A stretch of 64,000 bases of DNA from an uncultured delta proteobacterium (GCA_903901335.1 CAIUQR010000033.1:1-64000), one strand, 5' to 3'. Shown: positions 7,710 to 18,060, counted from the first letter of the stretch. The notes: generated by a model not told the origin, from the letters alone. A program made the numbers and translations.

Positions 7710-8141
7710 TCAATCCTCGGCGATATTTACATTCACGTTCGGCCGGAGAATCACCTTCTGCAGGCCGATCCGGTTCTTCACATTAATGATCACCGGACCT
7801 GCAATATTGGCATTCAGACCGATCACACTGTCCTGTTGATCATTTTTTTTCAGGATCAACAGGATGGCAATGGAATTCGGATCATCGGCACCCAGCAGTT
7901 TTTGCTCCTCGTCCGTCAGCCACAATTCATAGTTGAGACCGTAGACAGTCGGGTCAACCATGGTCAAGGTGATGGGCGGTCGTTCAACCGATTCAAACCA
8001 ATAGACGTTGATCCCGTTTTCTTCCTTGTGAAAAATAGTAAATCTGGTGTATTTTTCAAAACCGGGAATACCAAGCGGGAAGGTAATAATTTTTCCTGAG
8101 TCAATTTCAGGTTGAGCTGAAACAGTTCTCTCGATGGCCAT
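7710..8141 (-). CDS. fliW: flagellar assembly factor FliW
   Basis: 143 residues with the FliW pattern: FPLGIPGFEKYTRFTIF near the N-terminus, the WFESVERPPITLTMVDP segment and ILLILKK, then NANIAGPVIINVKNRIGLQKVI near the end. FliW binds flagellin and antagonises the translational repressor CsrA, linking filament assembly to flagellin synthesis. Here it stands alone: no csrA or flagellar gene is next to it, whereas in many genomes fliW and csrA are adjacent. AGGAG lies seven bases before the ATG at 8141. It is divergent from trpB across a 200-base gap. Confidence 0.93.
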   Translation of the reverse strand: MAIERTVSAQPEIDSGKIITFPLGIPGFEKYTRFTIFHKEENGINVYWFESVERPPITLTMVDPTVYGLNYELWLTDEEQKLLGADDPNSIAILLILKKNDQQDSVIGLNANIAGPVIINVKNRIGLQKVILRPNVNVNIAED

Positions 8142-8343
8142 GGGCTCTCCTTTATGCGAGGAAAAGATTGTATACCGCTCACTCTATCAGAAAATAGAAT
8201 TGCAGTTCAAGTAAATTCCTGTAAATACAGTCTTACAGCCCTCTTTTAGCTTTTTCCGGCAGTATTTTCAGCAGCCCTGATCGAACAGACAGAAGAATTT
8301 CAGCTCATCATATCATGCTCATGCTATTTTTTTCAAGGAGCAC

Positions 8344-9606
8344 ATGGAGAATATAATGAATAAAACCGGATACTTCGGCAACTGGGGAGGTTCCTTTATT
8401 CCAGAGGTGCTGCACCAGACCTTCGAGGACCTGAAAGAAGAGTACCAAAAGGCGAAGGCTGACCCGGCCTTCTGGCAGGAATATCTGTCTTTAATGTCCA
8501 CCTACTCCTGTCGGCCGACTCCGCTCACCCATGCTGAGAATCTTTCCCGGCATTTCGGCGGCGCCCAGATCTATATCAAACGTGAGGACCTGAACCACAC
8601 CGGCGCCCATAAGGCCAATAACGTCATCGGCCAGGGCCTTCTGGTCAAACGCATGGGCAAAAAGCGGGTCATCGCCGAGACCGGGGCCGGACAGCACGGC
8701 ATGGCCACCGCCACGATGGCCGCCCGTTTCGGTTTTTCCTGCACCATCTATATGGGAGAGGTGGATGTCCAGCGGCAACGCCCGAATGTGTTCTGGATGG
8801 AGAAGATGGGGGCCACCGTAGTCCCGGTCAAGGACGGCTCCCGCACGTTGAAGGACGCCATCAATGAGGCCTTCAGGGATTGGGTAACTAATATCGACGA
8901 TACCCACTATGTCTTCGGCACCGCCTGCGGGCCAGCCCCGTTCCCGGAGATGGTCGCCTGGTTCCAGTCAATCATCGGCCTTGAGGCCATTAAACAGATC
9001 CTGGCCCAGCACGGACGGCTGCCCTCACGGATCTATGCCTGTGTCGGCGGCGGCTCCAACGCCATGGGCATATTCGGCCGTTTTTTCCAGGAGAAGGGCG
9101 TTGAACTGGTCGGGGTCGAGGCGGCCGGCCGGGGTATCTCGTCAGGCATGCATGCCACCCGGCTCAGCGGCACGGACGCCTCACCGGGTGTTGCGCAAGG
9201 CTATAAAACCATGTTTCTTCAAAACGAGGATGGCCAGATGAAGGAGACCCATTCGGTTGCAGCCGGCCTTGACTATGTGGGCGTATCCCCGATCCTCGCA
9301 GATCACTGGGAAAACGGCCGGGTCCGGTTTGAATCGGCTACCGATGATGAGGTAATGGAAGCCCTGGACCTGACCATGAAGATGGAGGGAATCATCCCGG
9401 CACTCGAATCCTCGCATGCCTTTGTCCAGGCCTTCAAAGAGGCACCCCAGTTATCGCCCTCGGAGGCGATCATCATCAACATGTCCGGCCGCGGCGACAA
9501 GGATATCTTCACCATCGCTCATGCCTTCAAGGACCCGTCCTGGAAGGAGTTCATCATTAAGCGCGGCCTGGAATACAGCAAAGAGACACTCTCAGTGGTG
9601 ATATAA
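8344..9606 (+). CDS. trpB: tryptophan synthase beta subunit
   Basis: 420 residues. The PLP-lysine motif HTGAHKANN is near residue 90, GAGQHGMATA follows, and the phosphate-binding GGGSNAMG loop is near residue 236, with the closing SGRGDKD. It joins indole to serine to make tryptophan and works as an alpha2-beta2 complex with TrpA, whose gene follows immediately. The sequence is of the standard TrpB1 type. Two ATG codons are possible, 8344 (AAGGAG three bases upstream) and 8356 (GGAG six bases upstream); I keep 8344. No other trp biosynthesis gene is in the window, so this is a split trpBA unit. Confidence 0.95.
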   Translation: MENIMNKTGYFGNWGGSFIPEVLHQTFEDLKEEYQKAKADPAFWQEYLSLMSTYSCRPTPLTHAENLSRHFGGAQIYIKREDLNHTGAHKANNVIGQGLLVKRMGKKRVIAETGAGQHGMATATMAARFGFSCTIYMGEVDVQRQRPNVFWMEKMGATVVPVKDGSRTLKDAINEAFRDWVTNIDDTHYVFGTACGPAPFPEMVAWFQSIIGLEAIKQILAQHGRLPSRIYACVGGGSNAMGIFGRFFQEKGVELVGVEAAGRGISSGMHATRLSGTDASPGVAQGYKTMFLQNEDGQMKETHSVAAGLDYVGVSPILADHWENGRVRFESATDDEVMEALDLTMKMEGIIPALESSHAFVQAFKEAPQLSPSEAIIINMSGRGDKDIFTIAHAFKDPSWKEFIIKRGLEYSKETLSVVI

Positions 9607-10371
9607 ATGAACCTGGAACAACAGCTCAAAGAACGGTTAAAAGATAAAGAGATCCTCCTGATGACCCATATTGTCCTTGGCTATCCTTCCTTTACGGTGA
9701 ATCGGCAGGTCATCCGGCAGATGATTGAAAATGGTGTGGACTGCATCGAGATGCAGCTGCCCTTCTCCGAACCGATGGCCGACGGCCCGGTGATCCTGAA
9801 GGCCAACCAGGACAGCCTCGCGGGCGGCACCAGGATTGCCGACTGTCTGGCCTTCGGGGCTGAGATGGCTGCCGCCCACGACATTCCGTTTCTGTTCATG
9901 ACCTACTACAACATTATCTTCAAATACGGGGAAGAACCGTTCTTTGCCAGGGCCAAAGAGGCCGGGATTAAAGGGTTTATCGTCCCGGACCTGCCGCCCG
10001 AGCAGGGAGAGACGTTTTTCCGGCTGGCCGAAGAGTTCCAGATCGCCCCCATCCTGATCTTTGCCCCGACCTCAACCGACGAGAGGATGCGGGAGCTGGA
10101 CCGGGTCGGCCGGGGTTTTATCTATTGTGTTGCCAGGCGTGGAGTAACCGGCAAGAAATCCGAATTCGGTGCTGATTTTTCGGACTATCTGCGCCGCTGC
10201 CGGGCCGCCACCGCCAAACCCCTCGCGGTCGGCTTCGGCATCCAGAACCGGGACGACGTCCAGGCGCTCATCGGCAAGGCGGATATGGCGGTCATCGGTT
10301 CCCAGACCATCCGCCTGGTGGATGCACAAGGCCCAGAGGCAGTCGGTCCCTTTATCGCCGGCTTGAGATAA
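9607..10371 (+). CDS. trpA: tryptophan synthase alpha subunit, somewhat divergent
   Basis: 254 residues, starting directly after the trpB stop. The (beta/alpha)8 signatures are present: CIEMQLPFSEPMADGP carrying the catalytic Glu and Asp, FMTYYN, FIVPDLPPEQ and GVTGKKSEF. It splits indole-3-glycerol phosphate to indole and glyceraldehyde 3-phosphate and channels indole to TrpB. Usual TrpA has ELGIPFSDPLADGP; here the Gly is Gln and the Asp of FSDP is Glu, and the late YCVARRGVTG departs from the more common form. Catalytic residues look intact, so it should be active. Confidence 0.92.
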   Translation: MNLEQQLKERLKDKEILLMTHIVLGYPSFTVNRQVIRQMIENGVDCIEMQLPFSEPMADGPVILKANQDSLAGGTRIADCLAFGAEMAAAHDIPFLFMTYYNIIFKYGEEPFFARAKEAGIKGFIVPDLPPEQGETFFRLAEEFQIAPILIFAPTSTDERMRELDRVGRGFIYCVARRGVTGKKSEFGADFSDYLRRCRAATAKPLAVGFGIQNRDDVQALIGKADMAVIGSQTIRLVDAQGPEAVGPFIAGLR

Positions 10372-10396
10372 CCGCAATCCACAAGAAGAGTAGAGC

Positions 10397-12181
10397 ATGG
10401 AAACCGAAAACACGTTGAACGAACAACTGGGCACGACAGAGGTCATCTGGAAAATCGAAGATCTCTACAGCACTATGAATGATCCTGCACTGCAGACGGA
10501 TATCTCTTGGTGCGATCTCGAGGCCTGCGCGATCAAGGAAGCATTTACCTCGACCCTTCCGGATATCAGCGCCGACGGCCTTCTCCGCCTCGTACAAAAG
10601 CTGGAGGGGCTCCATACCAGGCTTGGTAGACTCGGCACCTACGCCTTTCTGAACTTCATCACCCAGGTGGATAACGCTCAGGCCGGTAATCTTTACCAGG
10701 AGATACAGGAACTGGACAGCCGCTGCAACCGGGAGGTCGTCTTCTTTGAACTGGACTGGAACAGGATGGACATGGAACAGGCAGAGACGCTGACCGACAA
10801 CCCGCAACTCTCCGGCTACCGCCACTACCTCCGGGCCCTGCGTCGCTATAAGCCGCATCAGCTCACGGAAATCGAAGAGAAGCTCCTGCTCGACCGGCAA
10901 CCGGTGGGACGGAACAGCTGGATGACGCTTTTCGAAAAGGTCATCGGCGAACTGCGCTTCGGTGAACAAAAACGGACCGAAGAGGAGATCCTGACCGATC
11001 TTTATCACGCGGACCGGGAGGTCCGCAGACAGGCGGCCCTCGATCTGACCGAGGGACTGCAGAGCCAGAGCCATATCCTGACCCATATCTTCAACACCCT
11101 GGCGGCCGACAAGATGATCACCGACCGGCTGCGCAAATACGGCAACTGGATCGGTTCGATGAACCTGGAAAACGAACTCTCTGACGACACGGTGGAGACA
11201 CTCATTACGGCCGTCACCAGCCGTTATGATATCTCTCAGCGCTACTACCGGGTCAAGCAGCAGATTCTGAGGCTCGACTGTCTGCTGGATTTCGATCGCT
11301 ATGCCCCCTTGCCTTCCCTGCCTTCCCAAAAGGTGGACTGGAAGACCTGCCGGAAAATCGTCATCACCTCATTTGCCGAATTTTCACCTCGACTGGCTGC
11401 AATCGCCGAGCGATTTTTCGCCGAAAAATGGATTCACGCCCCTGTCAGTCAGGGTAAACGGGGCGGCGCCTTCGCCCACCCCTGTGTGCCGGATGCCCAC
11501 CCCTATGTGCTGGTCAACTATACCGGAACCCTTAGGGATGTCTCCACCGTGGCCCATGAACTCGGGCATGGCGTCCATCAGGTGCTGGCCGCAGGACAAG
11601 GATATTATAACAGCGACACCCCCTTGGTTCTGGCCGAAACGGCCTCGGTTTTTGCGGAACTGCTGGTCTTCCAGGCCCAGCTCGCCCTGCTGACTGACCC
11701 AAAAGAAAAACGGGCCTTTATCTGCCAAAAGCTGGAATCGATCTTTGCCACGGTCTTCCGGCAGACGGCCATGAACCGCTTTGAAAAGCTGATGCACGAA
11801 GGACGGAAGAGCGAAGGAGAACTCAGCAAAGAGAGGTTAAGCGAGTTCTGGCTCACGACCCAAAGGGAGATGTTCGGCGATTCAGTGACCATGGGCGAAG
11901 ACTATGGCATCTGGTGGTCTTATATCCCCCACTTCCTGTCGACGCCAGGCTATGTCTATTCCTATGCCTTTGGCGAACTCCTGGTGCTCGCCCTCTATGG
12001 CCTCTATCAAAAAGACGGAGATGCCTTCGTCACAAAATACATCGATCTCCTGTCGGCCGGCGGCACCGCCTCACCCTATGAGCTGGTGCAACCCTTCGGC
12101 CTTGACCTTAATGATCCTAACTTCTGGCAACAGGGCCTGCGAGTCATCGAAACCATGCTTGAGCAGGTAGAGGGGAATTAA
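10397..12181 (+). CDS. M3-family oligoendopeptidase (PepF-like)
   Basis: 594 residues of the thimet-oligopeptidase fold. The zinc site HELGHGVHQ (HExxH) lies near residue 388, followed by a Glu-rich helix beginning TPLVLAETASVFAE that supplies the third zinc ligand in family M3. PHFLSTPGYVYSYAFGE near the end is the conserved substrate-binding Tyr region. It would cut short peptides in the cytoplasm; no signal peptide is seen. It follows trpA by 25 bases on the same strand and may be cotranscribed, with no evident functional link. Confidence 0.92.
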   Translation: METENTLNEQLGTTEVIWKIEDLYSTMNDPALQTDISWCDLEACAIKEAFTSTLPDISADGLLRLVQKLEGLHTRLGRLGTYAFLNFITQVDNAQAGNLYQEIQELDSRCNREVVFFELDWNRMDMEQAETLTDNPQLSGYRHYLRALRRYKPHQLTEIEEKLLLDRQPVGRNSWMTLFEKVIGELRFGEQKRTEEEILTDLYHADREVRRQAALDLTEGLQSQSHILTHIFNTLAADKMITDRLRKYGNWIGSMNLENELSDDTVETLITAVTSRYDISQRYYRVKQQILRLDCLLDFDRYAPLPSLPSQKVDWKTCRKIVITSFAEFSPRLAAIAERFFAEKWIHAPVSQGKRGGAFAHPCVPDAHPYVLVNYTGTLRDVSTVAHELGHGVHQVLAAGQGYYNSDTPLVLAETASVFAELLVFQAQLALLTDPKEKRAFICQKLESIFATVFRQTAMNRFEKLMHEGRKSEGELSKERLSEFWLTTQREMFGDSVTMGEDYGIWWSYIPHFLSTPGYVYSYAFGELLVLALYGLYQKDGDAFVTKYIDLLSAGGTASPYELVQPFGLDLNDPNFWQQGLRVIETMLEQVEGN

Positions 12182-12429
12182 AAATATCTCTCTGCCAGCC
12201 TCGTATCTCGCCACATTTTATGGTCGCAGGCTCCTGCCCCTATCGTCAAAACTTGACTTTTCAACCGATTTCTTCCATCGTATTTGATAAGTATATAGAT
12301 ATGCAGAGGCCAACCCTTTCCAATCTGGTTGCTGACGGTAAGCCGATAATCGTCAAGCTCGTGGAAGGGACCATTGTTTGGGGCCTTAAGGTGTATTCGG
12401 GTTGCTACAATGCTTTTGAAGGTGAATCG

Positions 12430-13629
12430 ATGGATGTTTTTGTAGCACGCCAGCCGATATTTGACAGAAATAAAAAAATTTATGCCTATGAACTGTTATT
12501 TCGTTCGGGGGCGTCAAATCATTTCCCTGATATTGATGGAGAGACAGCGACTACCAGTTTGTTATCATCGTCTTTTTTTACGGTCGGCATCGACAGGATC
12601 GTTGCAGGAAAGATCGCATTTATTAACTTTACAGAGGATTTGATTGCAAAGGGAACCCCCCATCTCTTTTCATCGGGAAAAATGATGGTTGAAATCCTCG
12701 AGAATGTTGACCCGAACGCCGAGATAATTGCGTCCTGCAATAAGCTCAAAGAAAAGGGATATGAGCTCGCCCTGGATGATTTTGTCTATTCCAAGAAATT
12801 TGAAGAGCTTTTGCATCTGACCGACATCATAAAAATTGATTTTCGATTAACGCCACTTGAAAAAATTGAAGAGATGATTCTCTCTCTGAATAAATACAAC
12901 TGCAAGCTTCTCGCTGAAAAGATAGAGACATATGAAGAGTTTAAAAAAGCAATGTCTCTTGGATTCAATTATTTTCAGGGATACTTTTTCTCGAAACCCG
13001 AAGTTCTGAAAAACAAGGATCTGTCAGTCTCTCAGATGACCATGATCAGGCTTATTTCACAAATAAATGCCGCCGAGTTCGATGTTTCAGCTCTCGGAGA
13101 GCTGGTGAGCCATGATGTTTCAATTACCTACAAACTGCTCAACTATATCAATTCTGCTTATTTCGGCAGATTGCAGCCAATTTCCTCGATTACCCAGGCC
13201 ATCAGCTACTTAGGCGAAAAAGGTTTCAAACTCTTTGTCTCACTTATCGCTACAAGCATGCTCGCGGAAAATAAACCTGATGCCCTGGTCAAGATGGCTG
13301 TTATTCGAGCCCGTTTTCTTCAGCTCATCGGTATTGAATTAAAAAAAGACAGCAGTGAAATGTTTCTTCTTGGTCTTTTTTCCCTCATAGATGCCATGCT
13401 TGACCGGAATATGAAGGAAGTGTTAAAGCAGTTACCGTTAACCAAAAGAGTAAGCGCTGCCCTTATTGACAGAACCGGCGAGTTATTTATTTACATACGA
13501 TTGATTGAAACATACGAGACCGGAAATTGGGTTGCTTTTCGCTACGCCCAAAAGAAATCAGGTATCGAAGATAAAAAGGTACTCGATTTTTATCTTGAGG
13601 CCATTGCTTGGGCTGATTTACTCGAATGA
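12430..13629 (+). CDS. EAL-like/HDOD signalling protein (YuxH type)
   Basis: About 399 residues from the ATG at 12430; the track's start at 12220 adds 70 unrelated residues, while 12430 has GAAGGTGA upstream and begins MDVFVARQPIFDR, the typical start of this family. The N-terminal half is a degenerate EAL domain (YELLFRSG in place of EALxR; EILENV and LALDDFVYS follow), so c-di-GMP hydrolysis is unlikely. The C-terminal half is an HDOD domain (LISQINAAEFDVSALGELVSHD, YKLLNYINSAYFG). Such proteins act as c-di-GMP or stress signalling adaptors, often tied to motility or biofilm. It converges on the adenylate cyclase gene. Confidence 0.88.
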   Translation: MDVFVARQPIFDRNKKIYAYELLFRSGASNHFPDIDGETATTSLLSSSFFTVGIDRIVAGKIAFINFTEDLIAKGTPHLFSSGKMMVEILENVDPNAEIIASCNKLKEKGYELALDDFVYSKKFEELLHLTDIIKIDFRLTPLEKIEEMILSLNKYNCKLLAEKIETYEEFKKAMSLGFNYFQGYFFSKPEVLKNKDLSVSQMTMIRLISQINAAEFDVSALGELVSHDVSITYKLLNYINSAYFGRLQPISSITQAISYLGEKGFKLFVSLIATSMLAENKPDALVKMAVIRARFLQLIGIELKKDSSEMFLLGLFSLIDAMLDRNMKEVLKQLPLTKRVSAALIDRTGELFIYIRLIETYETGNWVAFRYAQKKSGIEDKKVLDFYLEAIAWADLLE

Positions 13630-13681
13630 CCTTTACTTGCTCAGAAAAAAATGCTTTTCCACCTCTCCTTTCTGACAATGT

Positions 13682-16600
13682 CTAACCGGAATCCACTGCT
13701 GCCAGCTCCAGCTTGTATTTTTCCACCCAACCATCTGCACCGCATTCTCCATACAGGGATATCGCCTTTTGAAATTTTTCCTTCGCCTTAAATTGGTTGC
13801 CCTTATTTTTATACAGGATGGCATAAAGGGCGTAATCTCCAGCTAGACGCCATTTATTACCGTGTCGATTATTAATTTTTATGGCTTTATTGAGCCATTT
13901 TTCTGATTCGGCATAATATGGACTATCAAGATTCATTAAGATATCTGCAATGCTGTTTGCGATGATACCGTCGTTTACTTGAATTTTGTTTTGCTTTGCA
14001 CTTTCAAACAAAGGCTCCAACTGGATATCTTTTTTGTTCCGGACGGCTTTGCATTGCAGCACCTTGACCTGATTTAAGATTGCCCACGAGGGTATTACCT
14101 TTTTTTGCTCAATAATAATTCTCGCCTGATTGTAATGATGTTGAGCTCTGTCGGTATCTCCACAAATAAAACACAACTCGCCAAACCAAAATTGTCCGAA
14201 TGTTCTCCAGAAAAGGTTCCCGGCGTTCGATTGCAGCTCTATTGCTTCCAGGAGATTTTTTTCAGCTTCTGCAAACAACCCCTTAAAAATACAGCAACAT
14301 CCAAAAGAAGTACGGGCTGTATGTTGGATGAAGATATCACCACTTCCATCCGCCAGGACTATTGCTTCCTTGCTTTTTTTATAGGCAATGTCAAGCCTTC
14401 CACTGTGGGCATATGGCCATGCAGCCATCGAACTCATTGCAAAACATTTACCTGACACGCTTTGAGTTGATTCACTCTGCTCCAGCGATCGTTGAAAATG
14501 GTTTAAACTTTGTGCAAAGTCTGCATGTAAATAGTACGCTGAACCAAGAAAAAAGACAGCATACCAAAAGGATAACGGATCTTCCGTATCCTCGGATAGA
14601 ATTTTTGCTTTGATCAAATCTTCGATTCCGTTTTCAAAATCATCTTCAACAAATGACTTGTAACTCCCGGTAGTCAGGTAGATCTGGAGAAGCCCTTTTT
14701 TATGGTTGAGCTTCTGAGCCAAACTCATTATCGGTGCGACTGCCTGCATAGCGTCGTAATGGTGACTTAAGCCCATGCAGTAATATGATAAAGCCGTTCT
14801 GGCTTCAATTATATTCTTCTGCCCAACCTCTGTAGACGGCAGCTGTTCTAAACAAGCGACGCTATTTTTGGCAAAAGATATTGCATCACTGTATGATGAT
14901 CTCTTTTGCGCCTGCTTACCCGCCAGTCTTGAAAATTCAGCTCCTTTTTCAAAATTTTCACTCACAATATAGTGCTGAGACAAGACCCCGTAATACTCAT
15001 CGATACGGTCTTTATGCAATACTTCAATGGCCTTCCCTATCTCGCCATGAAGCATCATCTTTTTTGGGGTCAAAATGGAATCATAAACAATTTCTCTGGT
15101 CAGGGCATGTTTGAAGATATAGACGGACTGAGGAAACGCCCCTCTTTCATACAGAAGTTGCTCCTTTTTCAAAAGAGAAAGGTTGGACAGCAATTGTTCT
15201 TCTGGGATAGACGCTATCAGCTCAATCAAAGAGTAGCTGAACTCTCGTTCAATAACTGATCCAATTTGCAGCACCTCTTTGGCCGCAAATGGCAATTGAT
15301 CAACCCTGGCCATGATTACATCATGTATTGTGGAAGGGATAGAGAGGTCACCTATATCTTTAGTGAGGAAATATTTCCCCCCCTTCTCCTCAATTATCTT
15401 CAATTCTACAAGGGATTGAACAAATTCCTCGATAAAAAAGGGGATCCCCTCTGTCTTTTCCAGGATCAGATTTTCAATCTGACTATCAATCTCTTTTTTG
15501 TCCAAAATATGACTCACCATCGCCAGGTTTTCTCGGTTGGAGAGTCTATTTAACGTAATTTGATTATGATATGATTTGCTGCTCCAGGCAGGCACAAATT
15601 CAGGTCTGTACGTGAATATCAGCATAACTTGAGCGCCGGCTATGCCATGTATAATATATTTAAGAGCCTCCTCGGAACTCTTGTCCATCCAGTGCAAATC
15701 TTCGCAGGCTAGAACTAAAGGTCGATATTCAGAGCTTTTGACAACCAGCTGTTGTACTCCTTCCAATATTCTCTCGTTTTTTGCTTCAGGGCTCATCTCT
15801 ATGGCGTGAACATCGCCGGTTTTTATTGACAAAAGTTCGAGCAGGTGCGGAAGCGCTGAAGTCAGACCTGGCGGTAGAAATCCTAACTGGTTTTTTATCT
15901 TTATTATTTTTTCATTATCACTGTCTTCTTCACTGACATTAAAGATTGACTTCAAGATGTCGATTATCAGATGGTAAGGGACACGACTACTGTAGGAGAG
16001 ACATTTACCTTCAATAAAGGTTATATTTTCATTGGCAATCCGTTTTCTGAACTCATAGAGAAGTCTTGATTTTCCCATTCCCGCATCGGACACCACAAAA
16101 AAAGCCTGCCCTGTTCCTTTTTTTACTCTCCTGAAGCCATCCAAGAGAAGCTCAAGCTCCATCTCCCTCCCTGAGAAATAGGTTAAGCCTCTCTCCGCAC
16201 TGACATCAAACCTCGTTCTCCTTGAGTTTGGCGCAATTACTCTGTAAACATCAATTGGTTGATCTTTCCCCTTTACTTTTCGTGCTCCAAGGGCTTCAAA
16301 CCGAAAAAATCCCTCAGTCAGCCTGAATGTTTCATACGTAACACAGGTCGTTCCGGGCTCAGCTAACGACTCCATTCGAGAGGCCATATTTATAGTATCA
16401 CCCATCGCCGTATATTGAACTCTGAGGTCATTTCCCACCGTACCCACAACAACAGGCCCGGTGTTGATGCCTATTCGCAATAGAATCGGAGGGGTGGTAT
16501 TGTCGGGATTTTGCGCATAATTGAATGTATTCATCTCCTTGTGGATGGCCAAAGCCGATCGGATAGCACGTTGGGGAGCATCCTCCAGGGCAATGGGGGC

Positions 16601-16987
16601 TCCAAAGAAAGCCAATATACCATCTCCTCGAAGTTCATTAACGACCCCCTGATAATCATTGACCTTGCGGACAAGTATCTCGAATACCTTATCAACAAGT
16701 TCGAAGGTTTTGTCAGGCCCGAATTTTTCGGTTATTGAGGTAAATCCTTTGATATCACAGAACATTATAGTGACATTTTTTCGCTCGCCTTCTATTTTAT
16801 TTTTTTGAGAAAGGATTTTTTTAGTAACCTCTTCGGGAAGATAACGTTGGATTTTCTCTAATTTCTCATCCAGAGAATGCGTTTTGTGAGGGCGTTCAGG
16901 AGGATTATTGAAATTGTGTCCACATTCCCCGCAGAATTTAAACTGAACAGGGTTTTTCGTATGGCAATAAGAACAAACCTTTTCCAT
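13682..16987 (-). CDS. class III adenylate cyclase fused to ATPase and TPR domains
   Basis: 1101 residues. An N-terminal zinc ribbon (CSYCHTKNPVQFKFCGECG) precedes a class III cyclase domain at about 70-270: the metal-binding Asp in FCDIKGFTSI, the second Asp in RGDGILAFFG, and GDTINMASRMESLAEPG. Then an AAA/STAND-like ATPase with Walker A SDAGMGKSRL near 305, the LVLACEDLHWMDKSSEE Walker B-like region, and TPR-type helical repeats to the end. It probably makes cAMP under control of ATP-driven oligomerisation and TPR partner binding. Its likely receptor, a Crp protein with an intact cAMP pocket, is encoded 142 bases upstream on the same strand. The zinc-ribbon/cyclase/ATPase/TPR order is widespread; the inducing signal is unknown. 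Confidence 0.9.
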   Translation of the reverse strand: MEKVCSYCHTKNPVQFKFCGECGHNFNNPPERPHKTHSLDEKLEKIQRYLPEEVTKKILSQKNKIEGERKNVTIMFCDIKGFTSITEKFGPDKTFELVDKVFEILVRKVNDYQGVVNELRGDGILAFFGAPIALEDAPQRAIRSALAIHKEMNTFNYAQNPDNTTPPILLRIGINTGPVVVGTVGNDLRVQYTAMGDTINMASRMESLAEPGTTCVTYETFRLTEGFFRFEALGARKVKGKDQPIDVYRVIAPNSRRTRFDVSAERGLTYFSGREMELELLLDGFRRVKKGTGQAFFVVSDAGMGKSRLLYEFRKRIANENITFIEGKCLSYSSRVPYHLIIDILKSIFNVSEEDSDNEKIIKIKNQLGFLPPGLTSALPHLLELLSIKTGDVHAIEMSPEAKNERILEGVQQLVVKSSEYRPLVLACEDLHWMDKSSEEALKYIIHGIAGAQVMLIFTYRPEFVPAWSSKSYHNQITLNRLSNRENLAMVSHILDKKEIDSQIENLILEKTEGIPFFIEEFVQSLVELKIIEEKGGKYFLTKDIGDLSIPSTIHDVIMARVDQLPFAAKEVLQIGSVIEREFSYSLIELIASIPEEQLLSNLSLLKKEQLLYERGAFPQSVYIFKHALTREIVYDSILTPKKMMLHGEIGKAIEVLHKDRIDEYYGVLSQHYIVSENFEKGAEFSRLAGKQAQKRSSYSDAISFAKNSVACLEQLPSTEVGQKNIIEARTALSYYCMGLSHHYDAMQAVAPIMSLAQKLNHKKGLLQIYLTTGSYKSFVEDDFENGIEDLIKAKILSEDTEDPLSFWYAVFFLGSAYYLHADFAQSLNHFQRSLEQSESTQSVSGKCFAMSSMAAWPYAHSGRLDIAYKKSKEAIVLADGSGDIFIQHTARTSFGCCCIFKGLFAEAEKNLLEAIELQSNAGNLFWRTFGQFWFGELCFICGDTDRAQHHYNQARIIIEQKKVIPSWAILNQVKVLQCKAVRNKKDIQLEPLFESAKQNKIQVNDGIIANSIADILMNLDSPYYAESEKWLNKAIKINNRHGNKWRLAGDYALYAILYKNKGNQFKAKEKFQKAISLYGECGADGWVEKYKLELAAVDSG

Positions 16988-17129
16988 TTTTATCCCACAT
17001 TCCCCATAAAATTTAATGCCTTCGGGGTATCAAACATACAATTTGGACACTCCGTTAACGCATTGCCCCAGGATGTAAGTACTTATAAATACATACCATT
17101 AAATCGGACTCTCTGAATATGTGAGTCTA

Positions 17130-17864
17130 CTAGATTTCATCTTGAAATATAGCCATCCGTCGATTTTTTTCCGCAACAAGTGCCACCACATCCAGGATAG
17201 TTATAATGCCACCATTATATGTTATATATCCACGCTTCCTCCACTTTTGCAGTAACCGATTAACCCACTCACGCCGTGCCCCGACCATTGATGCCAAATC
17301 TGTCTGATTTAAAGGCAGATCAACTTCGTATGTTTTTCCCGCAACAATTTCTCGCCCAAACCTTTCTTTGTAATGAAGAATCAGGTGAAGCAACCGACCA
17401 GCAGTATCGTATTGGGCCATTGTATGAGAAAAGAGGGTTGTCCATCGCAGCTTGTCAGACAGAAATTGAATAAACGCCAAGGCAAGGTCAGGGATTTCCC
17501 GCAGATGGACTATAAAATCAGAATGATTCATTGTCAGAATAGTGCATGCCCCAAGTGCCTGGACTGATGCTGAACGCGGGGCACTATCGTAGGCTGAAAG
17601 TTCGCCGAAGACATCACCGGATCCCAGCACACGCAGACAAGACTCGTCTCCCGCCTCATTAATAGTCAAGATCCGGACTTTTCCTTTTTTAATGACATAA
17701 AAATCACTGGTTGTATCGCCCTGATGAATTACCGTGCCCCGGTTTTTAAATTTCCTGACATGGAAACTGTCAGCAACTCGTTCCAGTCCCATCGTTGATA
17801 TGATGCTAAAAGGCGCAACTGTTTTTAAGAAAGATTTTTTTTGCTCTAAATCTCCTTTTTCCAT
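17130..17864 (-). CDS. Crp/Fnr-family transcription regulator, cAMP-binding type
   Basis: About 244 residues from the ATG at 17864, chosen over the GTG at 17915 because GGAG sits eight bases upstream. A cyclic-nucleotide domain ends with FGELSAYDSAPRSASV, the phosphate-binding cassette with Glu and Arg-Ser of true cAMP binders. A helix follows, then a winged HTH (LNQTDLASMVGARREWVNRLLQKW). No N-terminal Cys cluster of Fnr type is present. Beside the adenylate cyclase gene it forms a plausible cAMP synthesis-and-response pair. The small secreted-protein genes that begin divergently just upstream are candidate targets. Confidence 0.88.
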   Translation of the reverse strand: MEKGDLEQKKSFLKTVAPFSIISTMGLERVADSFHVRKFKNRGTVIHQGDTTSDFYVIKKGKVRILTINEAGDESCLRVLGSGDVFGELSAYDSAPRSASVQALGACTILTMNHSDFIVHLREIPDLALAFIQFLSDKLRWTTLFSHTMAQYDTAGRLLHLILHYKERFGREIVAGKTYEVDLPLNQTDLASMVGARREWVNRLLQKWRKRGYITYNGGIITILDVVALVAEKNRRMAIFQDEI

Positions 17865-18060
17865 CCTAAAATCTCCAAATAGAAAAAACACCTGAGTGTG
17901 CTCCAGTTCATTCACACATTGTGCACTACAACACAGATTTGCAGCAAAATTGAGTATACATATAACAATTAAATAAGCAACTCCAACTGTCGGAAATGCT
18001 TAGCCCGAATTTGAAAGAATGAACAGAACGCTTCGTTAACTCAACTGTAGGAGGTTTGTT

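Noticed and set aside
10352-11329. 325-residue minus-strand ORF opposite the M3 peptidase
   Set aside because: Antisense shadow of a complete peptidase gene with HExxH.
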